A stretch of 64,000 nt of DNA from Clostridiaceae bacterium (GCA_021769555.1 JAETSR010000011.1:16538-80537), one strand, 5' to 3'. Numbered from the stretch's first letter, positions 50,893-60,061 are shown. Program-made: numbers and translations. The notes: a model not told the origin generated them from the letters alone.

Positions 50893-51648
50893 ATGGAGAA
50901 TTATCAGGATATAAATGCCGCGACTATAGACAGATGGATAGACGAGGGCTGGGAGTGGGGCAGGCCCATCTCCCATGAGGAATATGCGAGCGCCTGCAAC
51001 GGGCACTGGGATGTGCTGCTGACCCCCACGAAGCCGGTGCCTAAGGAGTGGTTTGGCGATTTGAAGGGTAAGCGCCTATTAGGCCTTGCCAGCGGCGGCG
51101 GGCAGCAAATGCCCATATTCACAGCAGCGGGAGCTTTATGTACGGTGCTGGATTATTCGCCTAAGCAGCTTGAAAGCGAACGGCTTGTGGCAGAGCGCGA
51201 AGGGTACGGCATAAATATCATTCGGGGTGACATGACAAAGCCGCTGCCATTTGAGGACGATAGCTTTGACATAATATTCCACCCGGTGTCTAACTGCTAT
51301 GTCCAGGAGGTAAAGCCAATTTTCAGGGAGTGCTTTAGGATACTAAAGCCTGGAGGCATACTCCTTTGCGGGCTTGACAACGGCATAAACTTTCTCTTTG
51401 TCGATGAAGGCGACCGCTCGGAGCTGAGCTTCTTTCCCTTCGACCCGCTGAAAAACCCTGAGCAGAGGGCTCAGCTTGAGAAGGACGACGACGGTATGCA
51501 GTTCTCCCACACCATGGAGGAGCAGATAGGCGGTCAGCTTGAGGCCGGGTTCCGGCTCACCCATCTGTATGAAGACACCAACGGCGAGGGCACCCTGCAT
51601 GAGCACAATATCCCCTGCTTTTTGGCCACCAGGGCCGTGAAGGAGTAG
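50893..51648 (+). CDS. Class I SAM-dependent methyltransferase
   Basis: 251 residues. An N-terminal helical part with TIDRWIDEGWEWGRPISHEEY precedes the SAM core: LLGLASGGGQQMPIF (motif I, an unusual Ser-Gly-Gly-Gly form), VLDYSPKQLESE, IIRGDMTKPLPFEDDSFDIIFHPVS and FRILKPGGILLCG. This version is common in Firmicutes as a small-molecule-type methyltransferase. AGAGGA lies 8 nt before ATG 50893. It sits between mutS and the ParB-like/GNAT fusion gene (3 bp gap). Substrate unknown. Confidence 0.9.
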   Translation: MENYQDINAATIDRWIDEGWEWGRPISHEEYASACNGHWDVLLTPTKPVPKEWFGDLKGKRLLGLASGGGQQMPIFTAAGALCTVLDYSPKQLESERLVAEREGYGINIIRGDMTKPLPFEDDSFDIIFHPVSNCYVQEVKPIFRECFRILKPGGILLCGLDNGINFLFVDEGDRSELSFFPFDPLKNPEQRAQLEKDDDGMQFSHTMEEQIGGQLEAGFRLTHLYEDTNGEGTLHEHNIPCFLATRAVKE

Positions 51649-51651
51649 CCG

Positions 51652-52671
51652 ATGGAGGCAGATATTCAGCGCGTGAACGCCTATGATGACGAGCGGTTCT
51701 CGAAGAATGTGCTGTATCAGCACGGGGCGTTTTTGGTGAACGGCAAGCCATACGAGGTGGAGGTTATAGATAAGCGGTCGGCGGTGGTGCGCGGTGAAGA
51801 CGCGAGCCTGTACCCGGAGCTTATTGACATGTTCAGGTTCTATGCAGGCCATGTCACGCGCTTTTTTGACGGCAGTGGAGCGCTGGTGCGGGATTTCCCG
51901 CCGGTCGATATATTCAAAGTTGAGCTTGAGAAGATACAGCCGTCGCAGTTTTATGTGGACGAGGACAAGCTCGCGGCAGTCAATACCTTTTTGCGCGGGC
52001 CGGATGATATAGTTATCCCGGTTATACCCGATGACGGCGGCTATATCTCCCTGGACGGCCACACAAGGCTTGCCGCCGCTATTGACCTGGGGTACAAAGA
52101 GGTCTGCGCGTTTATCGAAGAAGACGCGGGGTATATTCACGGCTTTGTGGCAGAGGCGCGAAAGCGCGGGATATGTACCCCCTATGATATGGAGCGCGTG
52201 ACTCATAAGGAGTACGACGTGTTGTGGAACAAGTTCTGCGACGATTATTTTTCGAGGGAGGGTGACGGTATGGTAAGATACGCGGCAGAGAGTGACTTTG
52301 AGGAGCTTGCTCGGCTGGATTGCCATATTTTTCCCGAGGAATTGAGAAACGCCATACATTTGCGGAGAGTTCCTATTATTGAGAATGGCGGCGGACTGGC
52401 CGGGTGGCTGCGATATAACCTGTTCTGGGGCAATATCCCATTTATGAACCGGCTGTACGTGCTGGAAGGAAAGCGCGGGCAGGGTCTCGGCGGTAAGCTT
52501 GTGGAGTTTTGGGAGGCGGAGATGAAGAGGCTGGGCTATGACCAGGTGCTGACATCCACCCTGAGCAGCGAGCAGGCGCAGTTCTTCTATCGTAAGCATG
52601 GGTATGTGGACTGCGGTTCGCTCCTACTGCCGGGGGAGCCCTTGGAGATATTTCTGCGCAAGAGTCTTTAA
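51652..52671 (+). CDS. Fusion protein: ParB-like domain plus GNAT acetyltransferase
   Basis: 339 residues in two parts. Residues 1-205 contain GGYISLDGHTRLAAAIDLGYKEVCAFI (about 127-153), which resembles the DGHHRLxAAxxLG motif of ParB/Srx-fold nucleotide-binding domains. Residues 207-339 form a GNAT domain with the acetyl-CoA loop LEGKRGQGLGGKLVEFW and end STLSSEQAQFFYRKHGYVD. An in-frame ATG at 52270 (residue 207) has a strong ribosome binding site (GGGAGGGTGA, 52256-52265), so a free GNAT domain may also be made. The main start is ATG 51652, 3 bp after the methyltransferase gene. The cellular role is unknown. Confidence 0.82.
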   Translation: MEADIQRVNAYDDERFSKNVLYQHGAFLVNGKPYEVEVIDKRSAVVRGEDASLYPELIDMFRFYAGHVTRFFDGSGALVRDFPPVDIFKVELEKIQPSQFYVDEDKLAAVNTFLRGPDDIVIPVIPDDGGYISLDGHTRLAAAIDLGYKEVCAFIEEDAGYIHGFVAEARKRGICTPYDMERVTHKEYDVLWNKFCDDYFSREGDGMVRYAAESDFEELARLDCHIFPEELRNAIHLRRVPIIENGGGLAGWLRYNLFWGNIPFMNRLYVLEGKRGQGLGGKLVEFWEAEMKRLGYDQVLTSTLSSEQAQFFYRKHGYVDCGSLLLPGEPLEIFLRKSL

Positions 52672-52691
52672 CTTTGTGAGGGAGTCGGAAA

Positions 52692-54587
52692 ATGCCAAAA
52701 ATTCGTGTGCTGGAAAAGCAGGTCGCCGAGCTAATTGCCGCGGGCGAGGTGGTGGAGCGCCCCTCGGCGGTAATAAAGGAGCTGGTGGAAAACTCAGTTG
52801 ACGCGGGCGCGTCGGTCATTACTGTGGAGATACGCCGGGGCGGTATTACCTATATGCGGGTTACGGACAACGGCTGTGGAATAGCCGCCGAAGATGTGCC
52901 GACAGCCTTTATGCGCCACGCCACCAGCAAGGTGTCCGGGCAGGATGACTTGAACGCCATCGGCACTCTGGGCTTTAGGGGCGAGGCGCTGGCCTCTATA
53001 TCGGCGGTGGCCCATGTGGAGACGTTCACCCGGGCCGAGGGGGAGAATATGGGCGTGAGATACGCCTGTGGAGGCGGCGAGGAGCCGGTGTTTACCGAGG
53101 CCGGGTGTCCCCAGGGGACCACTATCGTGGTGCGGGACTTATTCTTCAACACGCCGGCTAGGATGAAGTTCCTGAAAAAGGACGTGACCGAGGGCAACTC
53201 CGTGGCCGGCATTCTGGACAAGCTGGCAATGTCGCACCCGGAGATATCCATACGCTTTATTCGCGACGGCAGGGAACAGCTGCACAGCCCCGGGGACAGC
53301 AGGCTGTCCTCGGCGGTATACGCGGTTTGCGGCAGGGAGTTCACCTCAACACTGATACCTGTGGACTATCTTTTAGGCCATGTGAAGGTCAGCGGCTTTG
53401 TCAGCGCTCCCGCAGGGTGCAGACCTAACCGGAGTATGCAGAATTTCTTCATTAACGGCCGGTTCATCCGAAGCCGCACGGCTATGGCGGCGCTGGAAGA
53501 GGCATATAAAGGCTCAATCATGGCCGGTAAATTTCCGGCATGTGTGCTGCATATGGAGGTGGCCTGTGAGGCGGTAGACGTGAATGTGCACCCCGCCAAG
53601 CTGGAAGTGCGCTTTGTCAATGAGAGGCCCATATTCGACGCTGTGTACCATGCAGTGCGCTCGGCGCTGAACACAGGGGACCGCCCAAAGGCAATGGAAC
53701 TGAAAAAGCCGTCGCCCTATGCCCCTGTCTTGGAGAAAAAAGAGCAGCTGACACTTGAGGGGCACAGAAGCCTTAATCAGCCGCTTTTCCTGCACGACAG
53801 CGCAGCGGAGCCGCCTAAGGAGCCTGAGCTTCCAAAGGCTGTAAAACAGGCCCTTGATATATCGCCAAAGCCGGTATTCAAGCCGAAGCAGCCCGCAGAT
53901 ACGGCCCAGCCGCGAGAATCTGTGCCAATGCCTGAGCCTAAGCCGGTTCAGACAGCAGCCCAGCTGCCCGAGCTTGAGAAGCCGCCGGAGGAAAAACCCA
54001 GGCATATTGTGAGAGACTTTTCCTCGCGTATATTAGGCGAGGCTTTTGGAACCTATATTATTGTGGAGTACAGCGAAGACCAGCTGATGTTCATCGACAA
54101 GCACGCCGCCCATGAACGCCTGCTGTATGAACGGCTGAAGGCCAGCCGCGGCGGGTGTGAGGCACAGACGCTGCTTGAACCGGTGGCCGTTAATCTTGAT
54201 ATGGACGAGTACACTGCCGTGCTTGCCCATGAGCAGGAGCTCTCCCGGGCGGGCTTCGAGGTCTCCGACTTTGGGTCCGGTACAGTTCTCGTGCGCTCAG
54301 CGCCTCTGCTTCTGGATGGCAGGGACGCGGCGTCGGCGGTGATGGAGATTGCAGGATACCTTGCCGGTTTCAAAACTGAGATAACCACGGAGCATATGGA
54401 CTGGGTCTATCACAACGTAGCCTGCCGTGCGGCTATGAAAGCGGGAGACCACACCAGCCGCCATGAGCTTATCTCCCTTGCGGCGGAGCTGGAGCAAAAC
54501 CCGCAGGTACGGTACTGCCCCCATGGAAGGCCTGTGTATATCCTGCTGGGGCGGCGGGAGATAGAGAAACAATTTGGGAGAGCATAA
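52692..54587 (+). CDS. mutL: DNA mismatch repair protein MutL
   Basis: 631 residues. The N-terminal GHKL ATPase domain (about 1-330) has AAGEVVERPSAVIKELVENSVDAGA, VTDNGCGI and GFRGEALASISAV. A Pro/Glu-rich linker (about 345-440) connects to the C-terminal endonuclease/dimerisation domain with DKHAAHERLLYERL (Lys in place of the usual Gln/Met of the DxHAxxE metal site), the ACRAAMKAG motif and CPHGRP. It is therefore an endonuclease-type MutL as expected outside Enterobacteria. Its TAA overlaps the miaA ATG by 1 bp. Confidence 0.97.
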   Translation: MPKIRVLEKQVAELIAAGEVVERPSAVIKELVENSVDAGASVITVEIRRGGITYMRVTDNGCGIAAEDVPTAFMRHATSKVSGQDDLNAIGTLGFRGEALASISAVAHVETFTRAEGENMGVRYACGGGEEPVFTEAGCPQGTTIVVRDLFFNTPARMKFLKKDVTEGNSVAGILDKLAMSHPEISIRFIRDGREQLHSPGDSRLSSAVYAVCGREFTSTLIPVDYLLGHVKVSGFVSAPAGCRPNRSMQNFFINGRFIRSRTAMAALEEAYKGSIMAGKFPACVLHMEVACEAVDVNVHPAKLEVRFVNERPIFDAVYHAVRSALNTGDRPKAMELKKPSPYAPVLEKKEQLTLEGHRSLNQPLFLHDSAAEPPKEPELPKAVKQALDISPKPVFKPKQPADTAQPRESVPMPEPKPVQTAAQLPELEKPPEEKPRHIVRDFSSRILGEAFGTYIIVEYSEDQLMFIDKHAAHERLLYERLKASRGGCEAQTLLEPVAVNLDMDEYTAVLAHEQELSRAGFEVSDFGSGTVLVRSAPLLLDGRDAASAVMEIAGYLAGFKTEITTEHMDWVYHNVACRAAMKAGDHTSRHELISLAAELEQNPQVRYCPHGRPVYILLGRREIEKQFGRA

Positions 54588-55582
54588 TGAAGCAGACGGT
54601 TATTGCAGTCACAGGACCCACGGCAGCAGGGAAGACGGCGCTGGGAATCGCCCTTGCAAGGGAACTGAACGGAGAGGTAGTCTCTTGCGACTCCATGCAG
54701 GTCTATAAAGGGCTTCCTATTGGCACCGCCCAGCCTGATGAAGAAGAACTCTCTCAGGCGAGGCACCATCTTATAGGTTTCCTGGATTGGGATGAAGCAT
54801 TCAGCGTCTCCGATTATGTGAAGCTGGCGGGAGAGGCTGTTGCGGACATACACTGCCGGGGCAGGCTGCCAATCCTGGTAGGCGGCACCGGACTGTATGC
54901 ACGCTCGCTGCTTCGGGGGTTCTCTTTCAAGGATGAGTGCAGGGATGATAAGCTCAGGGCCAGGCTCTATGCCGAAGCCCAGGAGCTGGGGCCGGAGAAG
55001 ATGCACCGGAGGCTGAGTGAATTGGACCCTGTCTCCGCCCGGGAGATACATCCAAACAATGTAAAGCGGGTATTACGCGCTTTAGAGTACTGCATACTTT
55101 CAGGCGAGCCCTTTTCTGAGCAGGCCGCAAGGTCCCGGCAAGCAGAACCGCCTTACAGCTATATGATGTTCTGCCCGGTATTCCGTGACAGGCAGCGGCT
55201 TTATGAACGCATAGACGTCAGAGTGGACCGCATGTTTGAGCAAGGCCTGATGCGTGAAGCTAAAGAGCTTTACAGCTTCTGTAAGAAAGCTAAAACCTGC
55301 CCAACCGCGGCGCAGTCTATTGGGTACAAGGAGCTTTTCCCATACTTCGACGGCGAAATCAGCCTGGAAGAAGCAAAGGAGAATATAAAGCGAGAAAGCC
55401 GCCGGTATGCGAAACGGCAGATAACCTGGTTTGCAAGGGAACCTGATATCCACTACCTGTATATGGATGAGCTTTACAGTATAGACGAAGCCATGAAGGA
55501 GTGTGTAAGGATGCTGGAAAGCTGCGGGCTTTACACCGGAACCGGTCTGAAACTGAATGAAAGGGGTAATGTCATTGAATAA
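54587..55582 (+). CDS. miaA: tRNA dimethylallyltransferase
   Basis: 331 residues. MiaA adds the dimethylallyl group to A37 of UNN-decoding tRNAs, providing the substrate of MiaB encoded at 45.2 kb. The P-loop is VTGPTAAGKTALGIAL. DSMQVYKGLPIGTAQP, HHLIGFLDWDEAFSVSDY, LVGGTGLYARSL and the later QSIGYKELFPY are canonical. The C-terminus is slightly extended. It overlaps mutL by 1 bp and the next gene by 8 bp. Confidence 0.97.
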   Translation: MKQTVIAVTGPTAAGKTALGIALARELNGEVVSCDSMQVYKGLPIGTAQPDEEELSQARHHLIGFLDWDEAFSVSDYVKLAGEAVADIHCRGRLPILVGGTGLYARSLLRGFSFKDECRDDKLRARLYAEAQELGPEKMHRRLSELDPVSAREIHPNNVKRVLRALEYCILSGEPFSEQAARSRQAEPPYSYMMFCPVFRDRQRLYERIDVRVDRMFEQGLMREAKELYSFCKKAKTCPTAAQSIGYKELFPYFDGEISLEEAKENIKRESRRYAKRQITWFAREPDIHYLYMDELYSIDEAMKECVRMLESCGLYTGTGLKLNERGNVIE

Positions 55583-56897
55583 CAGAAAGCTCTACGCGTC
55601 GGCCATAATAATTATTTCACTGCTTGTCATTGCCTCGGTGGCGTTCAGCGCGGTAAACCGGCGGGCGGACTCTTTTACCAACAATAACTTGGTTACCGAG
55701 GAGGCCCTTTACGGTGAGGTGGTGGACTCGCTGCAGACTCAGGGCTTCGCTGTCCGTCGGGAGAGCGTGATAAACCCCAACTATTCCGGTGTGCTGAACT
55801 ATCGCGTTGCCAACGGTTCGCGTATATCAAAGGGCGGAGTTATTGCCGACATCTTCATGAGCGAGAGCGACGCCGCGGCTCAGAATATGGCGGACCGCAT
55901 GGAGCGGGAGATACAGAGCCTCTCTGCGCTGTCCAGGCCCATAGACGCGTATGTGTCCGCCAGCACGGCGCTGGGGGAGCAGATTTACGATGACTTGAGC
56001 GATATAATGCTGGATGTACAGCAGGGGGATTTTTCCGGGGTGACGCAGACCAAAGAGGCGCTGCTCCTTTCCCTCAGCCGCAAGCAGGTGCTCTCAGGCC
56101 AGGAGAGCGCTGAGGACTATGCCCAGCGGGTCAGCGAGCTAAAAAGGGAGAAGGATTCCATAACCAATGGCACCGGCCAGTCCATGAACTCCATCAAGGC
56201 CGCTCAGGCCGGATATTTTATAACATATGCGGACGGCCTTGAGAAAGCGGTGTCCGCCGATGAGGTAAAGGACCTGACACCGAAGAAGCTGGAACAGCTC
56301 CTTTCTGAGGAGCAGGGGACTGTCTCACAGCAGTGCATTGGCAAGATTTGCGAGGATTTCAAGTGGTATATGGCCTGCCTTTTCGATGACGACGCCATGA
56401 TAAAGTTCGAGGGCGTTGACGAGGTCACGCTGGACATACCATTTGCCAGCACGGCTACCATCCCGGCAAAGGTTATCGCACGAAACCGCGACGGAGATTC
56501 CGGCAAGACCGCTGTGATTTTTGAGTGCACATACATGGACGCCGACCTGGCTGCTGTGAGAAATGAGAACGTCCAGGTAAATGTGAGGACCTATTCAGGC
56601 GTGCTTGTCAACGAGAAGGCGCTTCGATTTCTTGATATTGAGTACCAGGAGACTGACGATAACGGCAATACTGTTACCAAGGTCAAAGAAAATGTCAAGG
56701 GAGTGTATGTGGTTTATGGCGGGCAGCTGGAATTTGTGCAGGTGTTCACGGAAAAGGACGTAAACGGCTACGCTGTCTGCAAGCTCGAGCTCAGCGAGGA
56801 CGAGCAGGAAAATCTGGTAACGGACCATACGATACGGCTTTACGACAAGGTAGTAGTGGGAGGAGTTGATTTATACGATGGAAAAGTCGTTCGATGA
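55575..56897 (+). CDS. HlyD-type membrane-anchored protein
   Basis: 440 residues. One N-terminal membrane helix (about 8-26, ASAIIIISLLVIASVAFSAV) precedes an extracellular part. GFAVRRESVINPNYSGVLNYRVANGSRISKGGVIADIF is a biotinyl-lipoyl-like beta segment, then a coiled coil (about 95-180), then a second beta region including VNVRTYSGVLVNEKALRF. The outline is that of HlyD/RND-type adaptor proteins, and it matches HlyD-like proteins found next to yggS-sepF in Clostridia. The TTG at 55575 is best placed (8 nt after AAAGGGG); ATG 55569 or 55557 are alternatives. No transport partner is adjacent. Role in the envelope or division unknown. Confidence 0.82.
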   Translation: MNNRKLYASAIIIISLLVIASVAFSAVNRRADSFTNNNLVTEEALYGEVVDSLQTQGFAVRRESVINPNYSGVLNYRVANGSRISKGGVIADIFMSESDAAAQNMADRMEREIQSLSALSRPIDAYVSASTALGEQIYDDLSDIMLDVQQGDFSGVTQTKEALLLSLSRKQVLSGQESAEDYAQRVSELKREKDSITNGTGQSMNSIKAAQAGYFITYADGLEKAVSADEVKDLTPKKLEQLLSEEQGTVSQQCIGKICEDFKWYMACLFDDDAMIKFEGVDEVTLDIPFASTATIPAKVIARNRDGDSGKTAVIFECTYMDADLAAVRNENVQVNVRTYSGVLVNEKALRFLDIEYQETDDNGNTVTKVKENVKGVYVVYGGQLEFVQVFTEKDVNGYAVCKLELSEDEQENLVTDHTIRLYDKVVVGGVDLYDGKVVR

Positions 56898-57594
56898 ACG
56901 CTTCAAGGCGTTTGACCAAAATTATTTTGAGATAACGGAGAAGATAGCCCGGGCGGCGGAGCGCTCCGGAAGGAGGCCTGAGGATATAACCCTTTTAGCA
57001 GCTACAAAAACTGTGCCGGTGGAGGTGATAAACCACGCCGTATCCAAAGGGCTTAAACACCTCGGGGAAAATCGTGTGCAGGAGTTTTTGGACAAATATG
57101 ACCGCCTGGACAAAGACGGATGTGATTTGCAGTTCATCGGCCAGCTGCAGACAAATAAGGTGAAGTACCTTGTGGGGAAGGTAAGCTGCATACAGTCGGT
57201 GGACAGCGTTAAGCTCGCCGGGGAGATATCCAGGCTCTGTGCAAGGGACGGGCTGACCATGGACGTGCTGGTGGAGGTAAATATCGGCCGGGAGGAAAAT
57301 AAGGGAGGCGTTGCCCCTGAACGGCTTGTGGAGTTCATTGATGAAATCCGCGTCCTTCCCGGACTGCACGTCAGCGGGCTCATGGCGATACCCCCAATAT
57401 GTGGTGATAAAAAAATTCTTTGCCGCTATTTTGCCGGGATGGAGAAATATTATGTTGACATACGGGGGAAAAGCATGGATAATGTAGATATGGTCTGCCT
57501 TTCGATGGGGATGTCTTCGGACTTCCCTGAGGCTATCGAGTGCGGCGCGACCATGGTTCGCGTTGGGTCATCGCTGTTTGGAGCGAGGCCGTAA
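56878..57594 (+). CDS. YggS-family pyridoxal-phosphate homeostasis protein
   Basis: 238 residues, single-domain PLP-binding TIM barrel. The Schiff-base Lys is in LLAATKTVPVEVI (about residue 39), with LGENRVQEFLDK, QFIGQLQTNKVKYL, VEVNIGREENKGG, GLMAIPP and the end SMGMSSDFPEAIECGATMVRVGSSLFG. YggS/YlmE proteins regulate PLP and amino-acid balance. The family usually precedes sepF in Firmicutes, as here. It overlaps the preceding gene by 20 bp. TTG 56866 is an alternative start. Confidence 0.94.
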   Translation: MEKSFDERFKAFDQNYFEITEKIARAAERSGRRPEDITLLAATKTVPVEVINHAVSKGLKHLGENRVQEFLDKYDRLDKDGCDLQFIGQLQTNKVKYLVGKVSCIQSVDSVKLAGEISRLCARDGLTMDVLVEVNIGREENKGGVAPERLVEFIDEIRVLPGLHVSGLMAIPPICGDKKILCRYFAGMEKYYVDIRGKSMDNVDMVCLSMGMSSDFPEAIECGATMVRVGSSLFGARP

Positions 57595-57617
57595 ATTTAA
57601 GGGAGGTTCGGTTGTAT

Positions 57618-58172
57618 ATGGCAGGGCTGATGGATAAGCTGCAAAAAATGTGGAATCCGCCTGAGGACGAGTACGAGTATGAGGAGTACCCCGAGGAGAC
57701 CCAGACGGAAACGGAGGAGAGCCAGGACTATGGCACAGACAGGGAAGAACCCCGGCGGGCGGCGCCGGTGTCGTCCTTTTCCTCTTTTTCCGGCTACACG
57801 CCGAAGGAGCATACTTCAAGAGATTTTTCGTCCAGGGACTACACCCCTCGGGAGGCTGCTCCCGGACGGGTGGTGAATATCAACGCCAAAACCCAGCTGC
57901 AGGTTGTTGTGCGCAATCCGGTATCCTTTGGCGAGGAGGTGCGCTCTATAGCCGACGAGCTTTTGCGCAGGCACACGGTTGTGCTCAATCTGGAGAAGAC
58001 GGACAAGGAGACCTCAAGGCGAATCGTAGATTTTCTCAGCGGTGTTGCCTATGCCAATAACGGAAAAATAAAGCGCATAGCGACCTCCACTTTCATCATT
58101 ACGCCATATACCGTTGACCTTACCGGCGACGACGTTTTAGACGAGCTGGAGAGCAACGGACTGTACTTCTGA
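57618..58172 (+). CDS. sepF: Cell division protein SepF
   Basis: 184 residues. SepF binds FtsZ and the membrane and shapes the division septum. The N-terminal amphipathic membrane helix MAGLMDKLQKMWN is followed by an acidic, disordered linker (DEYEYEEYPEETQTETEES, then Ser/Thr-rich). The SepF domain is about residues 100-184 (VVVRNPVSFGEEVRSIADELL, VVLNLEKTDKETSRRIVDFLSGVAYAN, ending VDLTGDDVLDELE). GGGAGG is 11 nt before ATG 57618; TTG 57612 is closer and in frame. Confidence 0.96.
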   Translation: MAGLMDKLQKMWNPPEDEYEYEEYPEETQTETEESQDYGTDREEPRRAAPVSSFSSFSGYTPKEHTSRDFSSRDYTPREAAPGRVVNINAKTQLQVVVRNPVSFGEEVRSIADELLRRHTVVLNLEKTDKETSRRIVDFLSGVAYANNGKIKRIATSTFIITPYTVDLTGDDVLDELESNGLYF

Positions 58173-58174
58173 GC

Positions 58175-58915
58175 ATGGACAGCCAGAGGGAGCTTCTTTT
58201 GGCTAAGCTTCGGGACTGCCTCAGAGTCAGCCGCCGCAGGCCCTGCTACCTTGGTTTTTTGGACGAGAGCGAGGCTGCTTTCTGCCGGGACTTTTTACGC
58301 AGGGAGCCGGCGGGACATCTGCTATGGGGCGGCTATGAGGGCGCGGAGCGGGTGATGGCGGGTTTCTTTCCCGACTATATGGAGCCGTCGGCTGACGAAT
58401 TTCCGCTGACCGCGCTGACCTTCACGTATCGTCCCGGGGACAAACTGGGGCATAGGGATTTTTTGGGCGCTTTTATGCAGCTTGGCATAGAACGCAGCGT
58501 TATAGGCGATATTTTAGTGGGAGAGGGGCGCGCGGCAGCCTTTATACGCCGGGAGATGGACAGATACTTTTTAGACAATCTGAGAAAAATCGGCCGGGTA
58601 GGGGTTAAAATCGAGGCTGGGTATCAGGAGCCGCTGCCGGCTGTCCGTGAATACAAGGATATTGGCGGCGTAGTGGCCTCAAACAGGCTGGACTGCATAG
58701 CGGCGCTCTTGTGCCGCACCAGCCGTGAAAAGGCCGCAAGGCTTATAGCCTCCGGGGCGGTTATGGTGAATCACCAGGAGGTCCTGGCCGCGGACCGGCG
58801 GCTGGAAGATGGCGATGTGATTTCTGTTCGGGGACACGGGAAATTTGTATTGGACTCTTTCGGGCCGCTGACCGGAAAAGGGCGGCTGACAATAAAATGC
58901 AGGAAATATCAATAG
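58175..58915 (+). CDS. YlmH-family S4-domain RNA-binding protein
   Basis: 246 residues. The N-terminal two thirds are the YlmH-specific region (RRPCYLGFLDESEAAFCRDFL, GDKLGHRDFLGAFMQLGIERSVIGDILV). The C-terminal S4 RNA-binding domain is at about 178-240 (NRLDCIAALLCRTSREKAARLIASGAVMVNH). YlmH is linked to division genes in Firmicutes and to rescue of stalled ribosomes (RqcP-like activity in related proteins). The start is 2 bp after sepF. Confidence 0.94.
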   Translation: MDSQRELLLAKLRDCLRVSRRRPCYLGFLDESEAAFCRDFLRREPAGHLLWGGYEGAERVMAGFFPDYMEPSADEFPLTALTFTYRPGDKLGHRDFLGAFMQLGIERSVIGDILVGEGRAAAFIRREMDRYFLDNLRKIGRVGVKIEAGYQEPLPAVREYKDIGGVVASNRLDCIAALLCRTSREKAARLIASGAVMVNHQEVLAADRRLEDGDVISVRGHGKFVLDSFGPLTGKGRLTIKCRKYQ

Positions 58916-58930
58916 GGGAGGAACATCCAG

Positions 58931-60061
58931 ATGCTGACGGTAAAGGAAATCAATGAGGTGAGCTTTGGAAAGGCGGGGTTTTCCGGCTATAAGCCGGAGG
59001 ATGTGGACAATTTCATCGACCAGGTGGCCGCGTCTTTTCAGGAGCTCCTTACACAGAGAGATACGGCAGTGAAGCAGACCGAGGAGCTGGCAGCGCTCAA
59101 TTCGGAGCTGGCGGCGAAGAATGCCGACTGCCAGCGCAAGCTCTCTGTTCTGGCCCAAAAGGTCGAGGCTTACCGGGCGGACGAGGATGGAATCAAGGAG
59201 GTCGTATTCAGCGCCCACCGCATGTCCAAGGCGATGATGAAGGAGGCTGAGCAGAAGGCCGCAGATATAGTGAGGGAGGCCCGCGCTCAGGCGGACGCCA
59301 AGCTCCTTGAGGCGAACGAGGAGGCCCGCCGGATAAAGCAGGGGGCCGAGAATGAGGCAGCCAAGTCCGCAAAGGAATATACCCGGCTTGCGGAAACCAA
59401 GAAGACGGAGCTTGAGGAGATAAAGAAGCAGGTGACGGCTTTCCGTTCGTCCCTGCTGGAGATGTACAAAAAGCATCTGGAAAGCATTGAGCACATCCCT
59501 GCATTCAAACAGAAGGACGAACCGGAGAAAGAAGAGCTCCCGGCTGTTCCTGAACCTGTAAGTATCCCCGAGCCCGCACCGGAGCCTGTAATAGCTGTTG
59601 AGCCAGAGCATTTCCCGGAACCGGAGCTTCAGGAGACGGTATATCCAGCCGAACCGGAGCCCATGCCTGAGCCCGAGCCGGTCCAGGCAGTACCGACACA
59701 GGAGTACCGTGAGCCGCCCGCTCCAAGGCATGCCGCCCCTGCGCCCCCAAGGGCAGTGAGAGAGAAGCCCCCTGTGCAGCCAATTCAACGGCCGGCTCCC
59801 AGACAGAGCGCTCCCGGGCGGCGTCAGGAGCAGCCCCAGGCAAGAACTCTCAATGACACTTACAACTATGTCCAGGAGCAGCTGCAGCCTTCGCGCCTGC
59901 CTGAGAGCTACCTTGAGGACAATGATTTAAGCTCAGTGGGCATAGACCTTAACGCCCACTCAGATATCCCGGAGGCGCTTCGCCGGGAAAAAAGCAACAA
60001 CTACAGCAACCTCCCTTTTGGAGACGGCGTGGAGGTAGACGGCAGGAAGCGCCGGCGCTGA
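58931..60061 (+). CDS. DivIVA-domain protein
   Basis: 376 residues. The N-terminal DivIVA membrane/curvature-sensing module is MLTVKEINEVSFGKAGFSGYKPEDVDNFIDQV. A long coiled coil follows (about 35-195, with DAKLLEANEEARRIKQGAENEAAK), then a Pro/Glu-rich tail with repeats such as PEPVSIPEPAPEP and PEPMPEPEP (about 200-260) and an Arg/Pro-rich segment (about 270-310). The tail is much longer than in Bacillus DivIVA. GAGGAACATCCAG precedes the ATG. Place in the division cluster sepF-ylmH-divIVA is canonical. It probably recruits proteins to septa or poles. Confidence 0.93.
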   Translation: MLTVKEINEVSFGKAGFSGYKPEDVDNFIDQVAASFQELLTQRDTAVKQTEELAALNSELAAKNADCQRKLSVLAQKVEAYRADEDGIKEVVFSAHRMSKAMMKEAEQKAADIVREARAQADAKLLEANEEARRIKQGAENEAAKSAKEYTRLAETKKTELEEIKKQVTAFRSSLLEMYKKHLESIEHIPAFKQKDEPEKEELPAVPEPVSIPEPAPEPVIAVEPEHFPEPELQETVYPAEPEPMPEPEPVQAVPTQEYREPPAPRHAAPAPPRAVREKPPVQPIQRPAPRQSAPGRRQEQPQARTLNDTYNYVQEQLQPSRLPESYLEDNDLSSVGIDLNAHSDIPEALRREKSNNYSNLPFGDGVEVDGRKRRR

